64,000 nucleotides of DNA. It comes from Cymbomonas tetramitiformis (taxonomy: Eukaryota; Chlorophyta; Pyramimonadophyceae; Pyramimonadales; Pyramimonadaceae). The translations under genes were made by a program, and so were the position numbers. Each line of letters begins with the position of its first letter. Position 1 is the stretch's first letter. The DNA is taken from NCBI GenBank assembly GCA_001247695.2, contig LGRX02034676.1, forward strand, positions 1 to 64,000, in the 5' to 3' direction. The notes beneath the pieces were generated by a model. It ran no database searches and was not told the origin of the DNA. It was given only the letters and a program-made list of their open reading frames with translations. Below are positions 10,321 to 22,800 of the stretch, piece after piece.

Positions 10321-11329
10321 CCGCGAGACTCGCTCATCCGGTCAGCCCCGATTCGCGATTGGTTCATCGGGTCGGTAGGTGTAGGACTCTCGGACGGTGC
10401 AGTGCTCCGGTGCTCGGAACCTGCCGGTTGCACTATCCTAGTATTTCGCGAAAAATTACCCAAATTTCTTTCGCGTATATTGATGAGAACTGTGATTCTC
10501 GGGCTGGTGAGGGATATATATATATATATAGGTATATATATATATATATATACCACAGAATGCACAGTCAGTGAGCACAGACTTTCGGAATACTAAGATG
10601 ACATAACATAAAACAGTCAGGCGTTGTATGCTTGTGCAGTGACCGTGACAACTGTTGCGTGTGACACAACTCTCCGAAGGGGGACAGCAGGAGACAGGCC
10701 CCCCACCTTATAGTGGGGGTAAGTCAGTCTCTACGTGACAGTACCACCTCCTCCATAATAAAGAGAGAGGTGGAAACAGAAAGCAGTGTCCAAAGGCCTG
10801 CCGGCCATCCTACATCACGTGAATCCTAAGGAGCCTTTTTCAGCTCAGCTAGAGGGGCATCCGCCGGCGCTAGTTCATGCCGTTATATATATATATATTT
10901 TAATTTGCCATTTGCGGCTCATCCCTTGCAGTTTGATATCTCGTTGCGACGTTGCGAACCTTTATGGGTGGCCTAACCGTTAAATTGAACAAGGTTTTGA
11001 GTGCTGAGCACTAGTCTTGCAGATAGGACAGGTGAATTCTCTTGGATGGGTGATGCTCTCTCTCGAGCGAGTTTAACCTAACCGTACAAGTTGCATCCAA
11101 ATCTCTTGCGATGATGTCGCAAAGAGAGAGGTTCTAGAAGCATAAATACTTCCCTCATATAGTCCCTGAATGTTTAATGAGCGTCCATGCGCTCTCACAG
11201 TGACAACATGCCGCTTTAAACGCATCTTGACAACCGCGGTAATTAGAAGTGACTTTGGTCACTTCCGATTTCCGTAGGCGTTGTTGCCGATATACTGCGG
11301 GTATATCTCCGATATATGATATTTCAGAT
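10321..11329. other. Gene-free stretch with an AT microsatellite and short hairpins
   Basis: No reading frame here looks coding. An alternating TA tract lies at 10512-10553. Small inverted repeats occur at 10702-10722 (CCCCCAC/GTGGGGG) and 10744-10775 (CCACCTC/GAGGTGG). Another short TA tract is at 10884-10899. Confidence 0.6.
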
Positions 11330-11885
11330 AACAGTGATAGAGACGAAAACTGATAATAGTTGAAGTGTAAAATAACACTGAGAGTTGAAACCTAAAACCT
11401 CGCTCGGTCGGAACGGTCGGAATGGCACGTGTCGGAAACTACTGACCGGTGACACATCTGGCACAGTCACTACCTCTGGACGGATTCTAATCAGGGGTTC
11501 AGGGGCCTGCCTGTCAGGGCTGCCTGGGGTCCTAGATACCCGGATTTCAGCAGACCACCTCCGTACAGGAGAGTGGTGACGGCCAGTCAGTGTTAGCAAC
11601 AAAAATGTCAGGTCAGCAGGAATAGTTAGAGGCACTTGGCCCACACCTCCTACTGTGCATTTCTGATCTAATGCCGAGCTAAAACAAACAGTCACAGCCA
11701 AACACGGGTTGTGTTACGAACTGCTAATACCAGATAAAGATGTTTGTGTGAAACAAAAGCTCTCAGAGTAAACCAATTGAAGATCTTGTAGCAGCCAAAG
11801 ATTGAAGAAGGTGCCACCAAGTCAAAGTAAAACCACACACCAGGTCACCACCACCTGACCGGTGTGCATCTTCTAGACTGTCAAG
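11330..11885 (-). mobile_element. 3' fragment of an LTR element related to the gag-only element
   Basis: The stretch 11500-11880 parallels 3850-4210: GGGCTGCC ... GGATTTCAGCA, then a GTGGTGAC/GGTGACTGG block, then AAACCAATTGAAGATCTTG and AGATTGAAGAAG. It therefore represents the LTR and 3' untranslated part of a diverged relative. It stops abruptly where the tandem array at 11886 begins, and no gag frame is left. Confidence 0.65.
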
Positions 11886-12556
11886 GAATATGACTTTCGC
11901 AATACGTATATATTCATGGTGAAACTTTACGCACCACCCGAGCTCATCAGTCCGGACAGCCGCGAATATCATACGCACAAATCCGGCCACTTTGGGTTCG
12001 AAGCTGAAATTATTCAGCGAATTCGTTAAAATGTTAGGGTTCCCGACAATACACGTGGGTGTATATGACTTTCGCAATACGTATCTATTCACGGTGAAAC
12101 TTTACGCACCACCCGAGCTCATCAGTCCGGACAGCCGCGAATATCATACGCACAAATCCGGCCACTTTGGGTTCGAAGCTGAAATTATTCAGCGAATTCG
12201 TTAAAATGTTAGGGTTCCCGACAATACGCGTGGGTGTATATGACTTTCGCAATACGTATCTATTCATGGTGAAACTTTATACGCACCACCCGAGCTCATC
12301 AGTCCGGACAGCCGCGAATATCATACGCACAAATCCGGCCACTTTGGGTTCGAAGCTGAAATTATTCAGCGATTTCGTTAAAATGTTAGGGTTCCCGACA
12401 ATACGCGTGGGTGTATATGACTTTCGCAATACGTATCTATTCATGGTGAAGCTTTACGCACCACCCGAGCTCATCAGTCCGGACAGCCGCGAATATCATA
12501 CGCACAAATCCGGCCACTTTGGGTTCGAAGCTGAAATTATTCAGCGAATTCGTTAA
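11886..12556. repeat. 175/177-bp tandem array, four copies
   Basis: TGACTTTCGCAATACG recurs at 11891, 12066, 12241 and 12418. The third unit is 2 bp longer because of an extra TA. Units are almost identical, so the array is young. Each holds an inverted repeat GCTGAAATTATTCAGC and the block GAGCTCATCAGTCCGGAC. The fourth copy is cut at about 12556. No gene is visible. Confidence 0.92.
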
Positions 12557-13895
12557 AATGTGGGGCGGCTCACATACTCTTAACGGGGTACGATTCACAT
12601 TTCCTTCACATTTCCTTCACATGGCATTCCCATGTGCACATTTTTTCGGTAACATGTTTTCACCATGTTATTCACATATTTTCCCCATTTTAGTGCACGA
12701 ATGCGATGTGAAAGTTAATGGCACATTAAGCTGATTTTAACATACGTTAATATGGTTTTCAAATAAATTTAATTTTTGACGTCAAGAACATGTTCCCTTT
12801 TACACTAGTGATGTATATGAGTTCCAAATATTATTGAATTCATATGTGAAGCCCTTGATCTTGAGGAACCTCGTAGGAACGCTCTTTAATACTCGATAAT
12901 TGAGCAAAATTTATGAGGCAAGCTTCAGTTTTAGAAATTGTTGTATGACTTGTCGAAACACGTGTACTCTAATATTGATATTCGGCATTTGCTTTCAGAA
13001 ATCACAAATTTGTAACAGGGTTTGACACCGTGATATCTCTAGAACATAAGTGGCCACACGACCAGCTCCGCTGGGTGCCCTAACGGAACGTAGTTGCCTG
13101 ATATGCACGATATACTGTATATATATGCCGATGTTGTGGATTTGTACCGAGAGTCATTGGGAATGCCACTGCCACAACAACTATGCAAATTTCCACATCT
13201 TACGTGCATTGAGGCTTAATAATGCGTTACAAATCAAAGTGAAAAACACCCTGGGCGTGATCATCGCCAAATTTTCGTGTGGGGGGGGATGTTAACGAGG
13301 TTCCCCTTTCTGCAGGTCTTCGTGCGGTAGGACATTTTGTTGTATCATGCATGGACATACTGTGGCGTAATCAACTTCACTGAAAAAAAACAGCGAGTGA
13401 TGGCTGAAGTTGTCGCTACAAGCGCGGTCTACGTGAAAATCCCTAGTCGGAGAAGAACAAACACTCGAATAACAGAGACCCAACAGACGTCGTGACTGTT
13501 CCTTTTCAAGTTCGATTGCGTCCAAAGGCGTGGCCGTCTTATTATACGTATTTTTACCCAACGCATGCCACCTTAACAACGAAAGTTTTATTTGTGGACA
13601 AAGCTCGTTATAGTAGATCATGGCGTCTATGCGTCTCAAGCCCATTCCACCACACTTGCATGTGGTCTGGCACGCTGAGTTACATGACCGTCTTGCCCAC
13701 CGGAACATCGATCATATATATAATTCATTGGTCATTCCCAAGAAACGGCATATTATTTATATTCCCGAAAGGTTCTTATAGCATTCCCACAAACACCCCT
13801 GCTCCCCTGGTCTTCTGTCCAATACTTATTTCATATCACCTGGCTTATCCGAGGATATGAGCCCCTCTATATTGGGTGCCTGGCATGAATCACCC
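12557..13895. other. Gene-free stretch downstream of the dynamin gene
   Basis: AT-rich with no convincing coding frame. An open frame of 138 codons at 13292-13708 (minus) has no recognisable domain and is compatible with chance. Polyadenylation signals of the dynamin gene should fall just below 13896 but none stands out. Confidence 0.5.
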
Positions 13896-16800
13896 TCAAC
13901 TTCCTGCCATGTGACAACTTTCCACTGTATTCACTACTTGTGCACCATCGCCTAAATGCACGGCGCACTTGGTTCGCAAAATGCCGAATGCGTGTTGAAC
14001 CTTTGCCATGGCCTCAACCTGTGCAGTTGCACGGGCATGATTGGCGACGAACTCCGGAGTGTCACTCATCAACCCCCGCAGTTGCTCATCGGTGGTTTGC
14101 TGCATCACATCCTGCACTTTTATTCTACAACTGCGGGAGAGCTTCTGGACGATCATCGGGACCTCGTCAATCACCCGCTTGGCGGCCACCTTGCACCCCC
14201 TCCCCCATCCGATTTCAAATGAGTGCACATAACCAGCAAGAGTAGTGGCTATATATAAGTTTGATTGTGCTACAGTACTCACTCGTATAAAATAATGATG
14301 TGGGGAAATCAAGGTCGGTACATATATTATTAACACGTATATTACATATATTGCATATATTATTATCTAAGCACCTACCGTATCCTCATATACAAGTACA
14401 CAACATATTTCAAAAAGTTTCGGCCCGATATTCTTATATTAGGATATGATATATGAGTGAGACAGTAACGTACTTGATTTGATAAGCCACATATGAACAT
14501 CAAAATATTATTAATATAGAATATAGAAAAGTGACAATCCTGGAATAGAAAGTTTGATTCGTAAATCTAGAATGTAAATTATCATAAAACATCTCGTTTC
14601 CTCCCTCATTGAATATTCGTATTTTTTAAAATCTCCTGCCTTGCTCGCGCCCCACTACGCCCCACCATAATAGATTATTCCGGTAGAAGCTAGAACATAA
14701 AACTATAGTTTTACGAATAGTCTTCCGAATTTTGATATTATGTGTATTTTTCACATTGTAAAGAAAACCTTCCATGTATGGCAGTATTATGTGTATGCAT
14801 GTCATGTATGTATGATTTATGTCGGATATGGTTGGAAATGGTTTTTATAGTTGGAGTTTGAGCTGTTTTGAATGGTCGTTGTCGTTTATAAGTTCTTCGA
14901 CTACATGCGTATCTGGAGGACGTGGTTAACATGACGTGTGTTTCACTTTGGCTGGTGGGACGAAGAGGACGCTGGTGCTCAGAAGGGGTCGATATATTTT
15001 TCACTCTGGCTTACCACCATGCATTATGTGATTGGGGGTCGACGACTGGGAATGGTGCTGAGAGGACTGGAACGTCAAGAGCACACGCGTCATCGACTTA
15101 AGGAATTCTAGAATCAAGCCAGTGATGAAGCACGGCGTGCTACTGATATTATTGAGATGTTGTTGTGTACAGTAATCACTCACCTTTAAGAAAACAGGAA
15201 ATTGACGCCAGCGTATTTTTACATAGAGTTTTTAATATGGGGGTAATGTATTAAATATGACGGAGTTTGGAAAAACGCTGGCTGTTTCTCTAACGTCGAG
15301 TTTCCTTAACTGTGAGTGATTACTGTATTTGATAGGTTTAAAAATGTGGATTTTAATTATTTGCCAAAATCAGTATACTTGTTACAGGTATTTTACGCTT
15401 CACCACTAGCAATTCTCGGCTTTCCCTTGACACTACAGCTGGTGACAAATTGAAGAGCTAGTACAATGAGGTGACGAAGGCGGCGTTGTACAATGGTATG
15501 AAGAAAGTATGTTGCGTCGGGGTCTGGAGATTTTGTAGGTTTGCCTGAGAATTCTATGAGGCTGGCAGTACTTATGGAAGGCGTCTGGAGAATCACTGGC
15601 GGAAGGATGGTCGAATGGCAGCGGGACGTTGTCGAGACAGTATAGGCACATCGAGGGGAGTCATGGTTAAATTGTATGTTTTGTGCCATTCAGAAACATA
15701 TTCTCTATTCGTCGAAAGTATTTCCAGAAATACTACGGGGCCTTGTAGTATTTCCCACAATACTTCGAGAAAATCGCCTTATAAAAAATACGAAAATACA
15801 TAAATGGTCGGATTCATATATTTTGGGTTGTTAAATATGACCTATTAATCATCAGAAAAAATCTGGTTCAGCGATATCGATCGATCTCGATGTCGCGCGC
15901 CGTTGGGTGAGTACTAGTTTTCTCGTATATTTGTCGAGTAGTAGGTTCTACAAGTAGCGTGCTAGTAATCACCCCAACGGGCACCCTGGCGTCCTATATC
16001 GCACGAACATGATTCAATATGCTATTTCGGACTACAAGAAGCACCCATTGGGTATTTTGCGATATTCGAGGTGCATGGTTGAGTATTGAGAAGGTGCCAG
16101 AACCTGGCAGACAACGTACTAGTACGGTTATACACAAGTAGCATGCTAGGAATCATCCTGATTGGTACCCTAGCGTCCCATATCGCACGAATGTGATTCA
16201 ATATGCTATTTCGGACTACGAGAACTACCCACCGGGCATTTTGTGAGATTTGAGGTGCATGGTTGAGTGTTGAGAAGGTGCCAGGACCTGGCAGACAGCG
16301 TACACGTACGTCTACACAAGTAGCATGCTAGGAATGATCCCAGTGGACATCCTATCACCCTATATTGCACGACCATGCTTCAATGTGATATTTTGAGGTA
16401 AAATCCAAGATATTGTGCAAAAGAATACGCACATTGTATGCGTGTGTGTGTCTCAAAGCTAGTATTGTGGGAAATACTAGCATTTCAGGATATTCTGAGC
16501 ATTCCACGGCGTCCATTATTATCACAAATGCTCTAAACAGCTCTAAACGACGAAAGTGTCTTCGGAGGACCGGAAATCTGAATACCGCACTTTCAAGGGG
16601 TATGTGGTGTTTTACGACACTATACGCAAGCCTATGCCTTCAAAAAACTGCCCGTGTGGGTATTCGTGATAATGGCCATGATGTCATTCGACATCGCAGG
16701 ACTCGAAAATGAGGTGTATAAGGTGTATTGCCGCTATCGTGGGACCATGAACGCCATAAATGCCGATATCATAACTTCATTTAAGGTCTTCGACATATTT

Positions 16801-19800
16801 TGGTAAGGGTGCGGGCGTGATTCATGAGACGTGTCGTGAGTCGAGGGAGCAAATCCACGTAGTATTTCCCACAATACTAACGTAAATACGTGCCGCTTGC
16901 CAGGATATCCATCATACATTATCAAACAAATGAAAATTTTAGACTTTAGTATCATATATGCAAGATATATTCACCCCTTGTCACATAGATAAGTGAAAGA
17001 CATGTGTACATGCGTCTAAAGTTGAAAACCCTATGATTTGCGCCCGAGGTCGAAATCCGGCTTTATTCAATGCACTTTGGGTGTCACCATAAAGGGCTCG
17101 CGCGATGGTACTTGCCACGCCCAAACCCCCACACCCACTTCACAGTTTCTCAATCGAACCTATGCCTTTAAAAAACACTAAGTGCGCGATCGCCAATCGA
17201 CCATCAAGTGCTCCTAAAGTGGGCCACTTTGAGGGCCAAAATTGTAGCATTTCTGGCAATACTACGCGTCGACGAATAGAGAATATTTTGTAGCACGTAA
17301 ATAATTGCTGTGAACAGGCGTGACCAGGAACATGGAATATCCGGCTCGTTCTACTTATGGCACTGTGAGTGAAACGACTTAGAAAATTAAACATAGCAAT
17401 TTGACATCGCGCTGGAAAATCCTGCCATCTGCAAGTTCAGTTATAGCTAAACAAATAACGTGTGGCACAATACATCATGCCCTGTCGTTCCATATGCCTG
17501 TGCACTGTTAAAGTTACAGTATAAAACAAATAATGGGATAAGTCTACATCGGGGGCCGACATTTGATTTTAATCCACATCGGGGGCCAATATCCCATTTT
17601 AATCTACATCGAAGCGGAGACACTTCATTTTAATCCACATTGGGGCGAGACACTTCATTTTAATCCACAAGGGGCGGGCATCTCATTTTAATCCATATCG
17701 GGGGCCGACATCTCATTTTAATCTACATCGGGGGCAGATAGGCCTAAACGTTGCACATCGGGTGTAGACACATCCTTTTAATCCACATCGGGGGTACACA
17801 TGTCATAGCATGCGTAGACACACACAACGATATAATGTAAACGAAACATAATTACGCAAATCCAACCGGTAGATATGTAACTCATATTACGATGTAAATA
17901 TCTACCGGTTGGATTTGCAAAATATTGTTTTTTGTGCGTCAAACGATGAAAGACTGCCTTATTTGGCGAAATAAAACAATTTCTCACTGTTGGACGTTCC
18001 AAAAAACATTATTTCACAAATCCAACCGGTAGATATGTTCATCGCATTATGATTTACATATCTACCCGTTGGATTGGCATAATTATGTTCCGTTTACATT
18101 ATATCCTTACGTTGAATGGAAATGCATACCCCCGATGTGGATTAAAATGAGATGTCTGCCCCCGATGTAGATTAAAATGCGATGCCTGCCCCCAATGCAG
18201 ATTAAAATGACATGACGGCCCCCGATGTAGATTAACATCAAATGTCAGCCCCCGCTGTGGATTAAAATGAGGTGTGCACTTGTGTGGACCAAAATGAGTG
18301 TGTGTGTGGTTAAAATGAGTGTCTGCCCGATGTAGATCAAATGAATGGCCCCGATGTGGATTAAAATCATCATCGGCCCCGATGTAGACTTATCCCACAA
18401 ATAATTGGCATAAATTTATCAATTGAATATTTTGAGGCGACATTTATAACAAGGCGACGGACTCACAGCACGGACGGTGAACGATCACTTTTCGGTGGAC
18501 TCGGAGGTTTGCCCAGTCTGCGACTATATCATTAGTGCACCTTCGGCGTGTCTGAAATAAAAATCGATTGGGGGGATGGATGGGGTGTGCGTGTGCACAC
18601 GCACACCCCACGACGTAGACACACACAACGATATAATGTAAACGAAACATAATTACGCAAATCCAACCGGTAGATATGTAACTCATATTACGATGTAAAT
18701 ATCTACCGGTTGGATTTGCAAAATATTGTTTTTTGTGCGTCAAACGATGAAAGACTGCCTTATTTGGCGAAATAAAACAATTTCTCACTGTTGGACGTTC
18801 CAAAAAACATTATTTCACAAATCCAACCGGTAGATATGTTCATCGCATTATGATTTACATATCTACCCGTTGGGTTGGCATAATTATGTTCCGTTTACAT
18901 TATATCCTTACGTTGAATGGAAATGCATACCCCCGATGTGGATTGAAATGAGATGTCTGCCCCCGATGTAGATTAAAATGCGATGCCTGCCCCCAATGCA
19001 GATTAAAATGACATGACGGCCCCCGATGTAGATTAACATCAAATGTCAGCCCCCGCTGTGGATTAAAATGAAGTGTACGCACGATGTGGATTCGCTGTAT
19101 GCCCGATGTGGATTAAAATGAAGTGTCTGCCCCGATGTAGATCAAAATGAGATGTCGGCCCCCGATGTGGATTAAAATCAAATGTCGGCCCCCGATGTAG
19201 ACTTATCCCACAAATAATTGTATAGATTTATCAATTGAATATTTTGAGACAGCATTTATAACAAAGGCAGCAGACTCACAACACGGACAGTGAACGATCA
19301 CTTTTCAGTGGACTCGGGACTGCGAATCTGCGACTATATCATTAGTGCACCTTCGCGTGTCTGAAATAAAAATCGATTGGGGGATGGATGGGGTGTGCGT
19401 GTGGGGGTGATTGTTAATGGGGAGGGCGTGTCGGGGGCGATCTGGGAGGGTGCGCTCCGGGGGGCAATGAGTGGCGGGCGGGCAAGCGATGGCGGCGGCG
19501 CAATCCAGAGTTATATCATTTTTGTGTCTGAGATCACATGCCGTCGAGTCACTTTGTTTATTATGCTGTTCACCGCATTGTCGGAATTAGACAACCATCT
19601 CAGATTGCAAATCGTATAATGGTTGCCGGCTCTGCAGCCGAAGGCGACTCGCCACCAACAGTATTGTGACATACTCCGGGTCCCACGGAAAGATGGTGGC
19701 AAATACCACCCGGCCCAAGGCCACGCAAATGCAACATGATAGTAAAAAAGTGAACGCTTTTGTCTAGCTGTTTCCGCGTCATGTTCTGCCATAGAGGCAT

Positions 19801-22800
19801 GTGTCTCGGACAATGCGACGGGGAAACTATTATTTAGGAATAGAAAAAGGGGAAAAAGGGGAATATAAATAATGTGATATTTTTTGGGAACAGATTTGTG
19901 TCACGTGCACATGCATGAAATTTACATAGGAATCACCGCCAAACTCGATCCGGACGCAGTGTGCTTTCGAAAGCGCTTTTTATAAGTATGTGAAAACCGC
20001 TTAAGGCTTCACTGCACGTATACCCCACACTGTTTGCGAGTAACTTAGATTAGGAAAACATTTTTCCAACGTTCGTAAAGCACATAGATATATTGTTTAG
20101 GCTCCTAGGATTTTTTTGAGCTCTTGATTGAGCCGATCCGTGGCCGCATCAGCTCAGTTTGCAGTCGCGACTGCGAGCTAAGCTGATAGGCCCTTATCAC
20201 TTTCATGCATATCGGATGAAAACTCAAACAGCGAAGGGGTTCTCGTGCGTTCTAGCGCAGGAGACTTGGCACACATATTGCTAACAGCAATATTTGTGCA
20301 CCCTCAAACGCACAACCTCTTATGTAAATAGTATTCACTCTGGCTTACCACCACGCATTGTGCGATATGTGCCAAGCAACAGAGGCATCCGATTGTCAAA
20401 TCAGACCGTGATAATCACGACGCGTGTCCCGGCGCGACGGGGCAAACAAGGCTACACACGAAGCGATTCACAGCGTGAAACACACATACTGCAGGTATGA
20501 GCGAAGGTCGCTGCATACACAGACCATATTAGCAAGCACCACGTGATTATCTCTACACGTATAGTAATGCATGCTGCGTTATGAACACATGCATGTAGGC
20601 AACTGTGTCGATAACGCGTACCCTTGGATTATATCGTCTCGAAGCCGAACTTGTGCGTGGTCGTTAGGAACGGATCGTTCGCCGCACGTGCGTATGTATA
20701 TACTATACTTGCAATATACTAGCAATAGTCGCACTGACCACTAACAAACACTTCGTGACTTCGTGTATGGTTGGTGTATTATATCCGTGTCGTCCTGAGC
20801 TGAGCTTTGGATGCAGCTTGCTCGTTTGCAACCTCTTATGTAAGCTATGGGCAAAACGCGTGCTGCACATCATGAGGCAGGTTTGGGTTTGGGTTTGCAT
20901 ATATGTACCCAAACCCAAACATGCCAAACAGTAAAGGGCTTCCCTGACGTAACTTTGCAAAAGTAATACTAAGATATACATTTTTAAGTTGCCAAAATCC
21001 AAAGGCCTCAAAAGCCTTGTGCACGAAGCCATCAATTTATTTCTTTGGCAGATTTATTGGGTTTGTATGCATACATTAATCTCAGTGCCATACAACTTCG
21101 CATCCGTAAATCGTCATTGCAGCCTTGCATGCCCCGCCCGCGCTGGGTAAAGCGTCGCGTATGTGTGCCGGTGGTATCGCCCGGTGTACATGTAAGTCGC
21201 GGTCCGTGTAATATCGGATGCCTCTGTTGCTTGGTGCATGCCAGTCGCTTTGTAGTAAGCCAGAGTGTAACTAAATTTATTGGGTTTGTGTTCGAGTGTA
21301 CCTAAACCCAATACATGCCAAACTGAAAAATACTTCCCGTGCGTTATAGTGCGCGAAGCTATGCACAAATATTTACAAGATATATATCATTCAGTTCTTA
21401 GAAGCTCAAGGCCTGAGATAGCTTGTTGCCAAAACCATCAATTTATTTCATTGGCAGATCTATTGGGCTCGAATGTTTCCAAACCCAATACATGCTAAAC
21501 AGCAAACGGCCTCCCGTGCGTTCTAGCGCACGTAACTGCGTAGAAATATTGCCAAGATATGTATCGTTGATGTATTCGAATCACAAGGTCTAAGAATGTC
21601 TGTGCGCAAAATGATATAACTATTTCTTTGACACATATTTTAGCGTGATATTCAAACTCATAAATCTGGGTCAGAGAAAGAATATGTTAACTTCGCGCAC
21701 ATGCTATCGCAAACCTTGCACTTCAGAAATGTGAAATATATAAATCTTAGCAATATATTTTGCAAAGTTACATGCGCTGGAACTCACGTGAAGCCCTTCG
21801 CTGTTTGGCATGTTTGGGTTTGAGTACATTGAAACCCAAACCCAAAAGGCATCATGCCAGCACGCAGCCGTCACTCTTTGATATACTCAACGGCTTGCCA
21901 TATGCTCTTGAGGGTGCACTGATATTGCTATGAACAATATCCCTGCCAAGTTTTGTGAGACAATTCTCACAAAACCCCCTATTATGCAAAGCCGCAAGTG
22001 GTTGAAACCATCTCACACCACACCAACTTAGCTTGCAGTCGCGGCTGAATGCTAAGCCGATGCGGTTGCGGATGGGGCCAATCGATAGCTCAAACGAAAG
22101 ATATTCACTCTGGCTTACTACAAAGCGACTGGCATGCACCAAGCAACAGAGGCATCCAATATTACACGGACCGCGACTTACATGTACACCGGGCGATACC
22201 CCCGGCACACATACGCGACGCTTTACCCAGCGCGGGTAGGGCGTGCAAGGCGGCAATGACGATTTACTGATGCGAATTTGTATGCCACTGAGATTAAGGT
22301 ATGCGTACGATAATGTACGCAGCGTGAATTAGCGGTGACGAGGCGCACATCTAATGAATACAAACACTTGAGAATCGAATGGTGGAAAACATTATGCTTT
22401 ATGCAATAAATTGTTTAGAAGAAGGGGGTGTTCTAGACGCAAAATATTGCCCACGCTGAACCAAAGGCGCCTTCCCAAAGGCACTGAAACCCGATGGATC
22501 GATGATCCATCAGTTTTTGGTCGCTTTTGGACTCACGTCAGGCACTCCACTTTGAAAACCAAAACGACAGCGACGTCCGAAACGGAATGCCGAGTGATGT
22601 ACTCTACTCACTACTGTGACGACCGACAGGTTGAGGTACGCGGTACCATAGTGATAGTACAAACGATAGATGGCATGTGACATTTAATATATTCCCGAAA
22701 ACATCACATCATTTCAATTTCCCATTTTACCTTTTTCTATTCCCAAAAAAATACGCTACTACCCAATGCAACAACAATATATAACTTATCTTGCAGAAGT

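Larger units (their letters stand above)
17530..19380. repeat. 801-bp tandem duplication with CCCGATGT arrays around MITEs
   Basis: Short units of the form ATTTTAATCCACATCGGGGGC run at about 17530-17810 and in reverse complement at about 18115-18400, so they face each other across a MITE. The block from about 17812 is repeated from 18613 (offset 801 bp), including the MITE, the reversed array and a trailing segment around GAACGATCACTTTTC. The two copies differ by small indels. No gene is seen. The region lies in dynamin intron 5. Confidence 0.85.
19837..22743. mobile_element. Possible 2.9-kb element with imperfect inverted ends
   Basis: GGAATAGAAAAAGG (19837-19850) faces CCTTTTTCTATTCC (22730-22743), and similarity continues inward for about 50 bp (a TGTGATNTTTT block and a GTCAC block). 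No target duplication is obvious and no transposase frame is present, so this is a tentative call. It contains the hairpin repeats at 20820-21860 and three short retroposons. Confidence 0.4.

Noticed and set aside
10287..10596. Tyr/Ile-repeat frames
   Set aside because: They translate an alternating TA tract.
11940..12000. CTGATGAG on the minus strand of the 175-bp repeat, as in a hammerhead ribozyme core
   Set aside because: No GAAA at a position compatible with stem II, and the only nearby CGAAA is about 50 nt away with no pairing stem. A cleavage triplet with stem III is also missing.
13292..13708. 138-codon frame on the minus strand with a GGMGLRRID stretch
   Set aside because: The stretch vaguely recalls reverse transcriptases, but the rest shows no motif, and chance frames of this length are expected in a 64-kb window.
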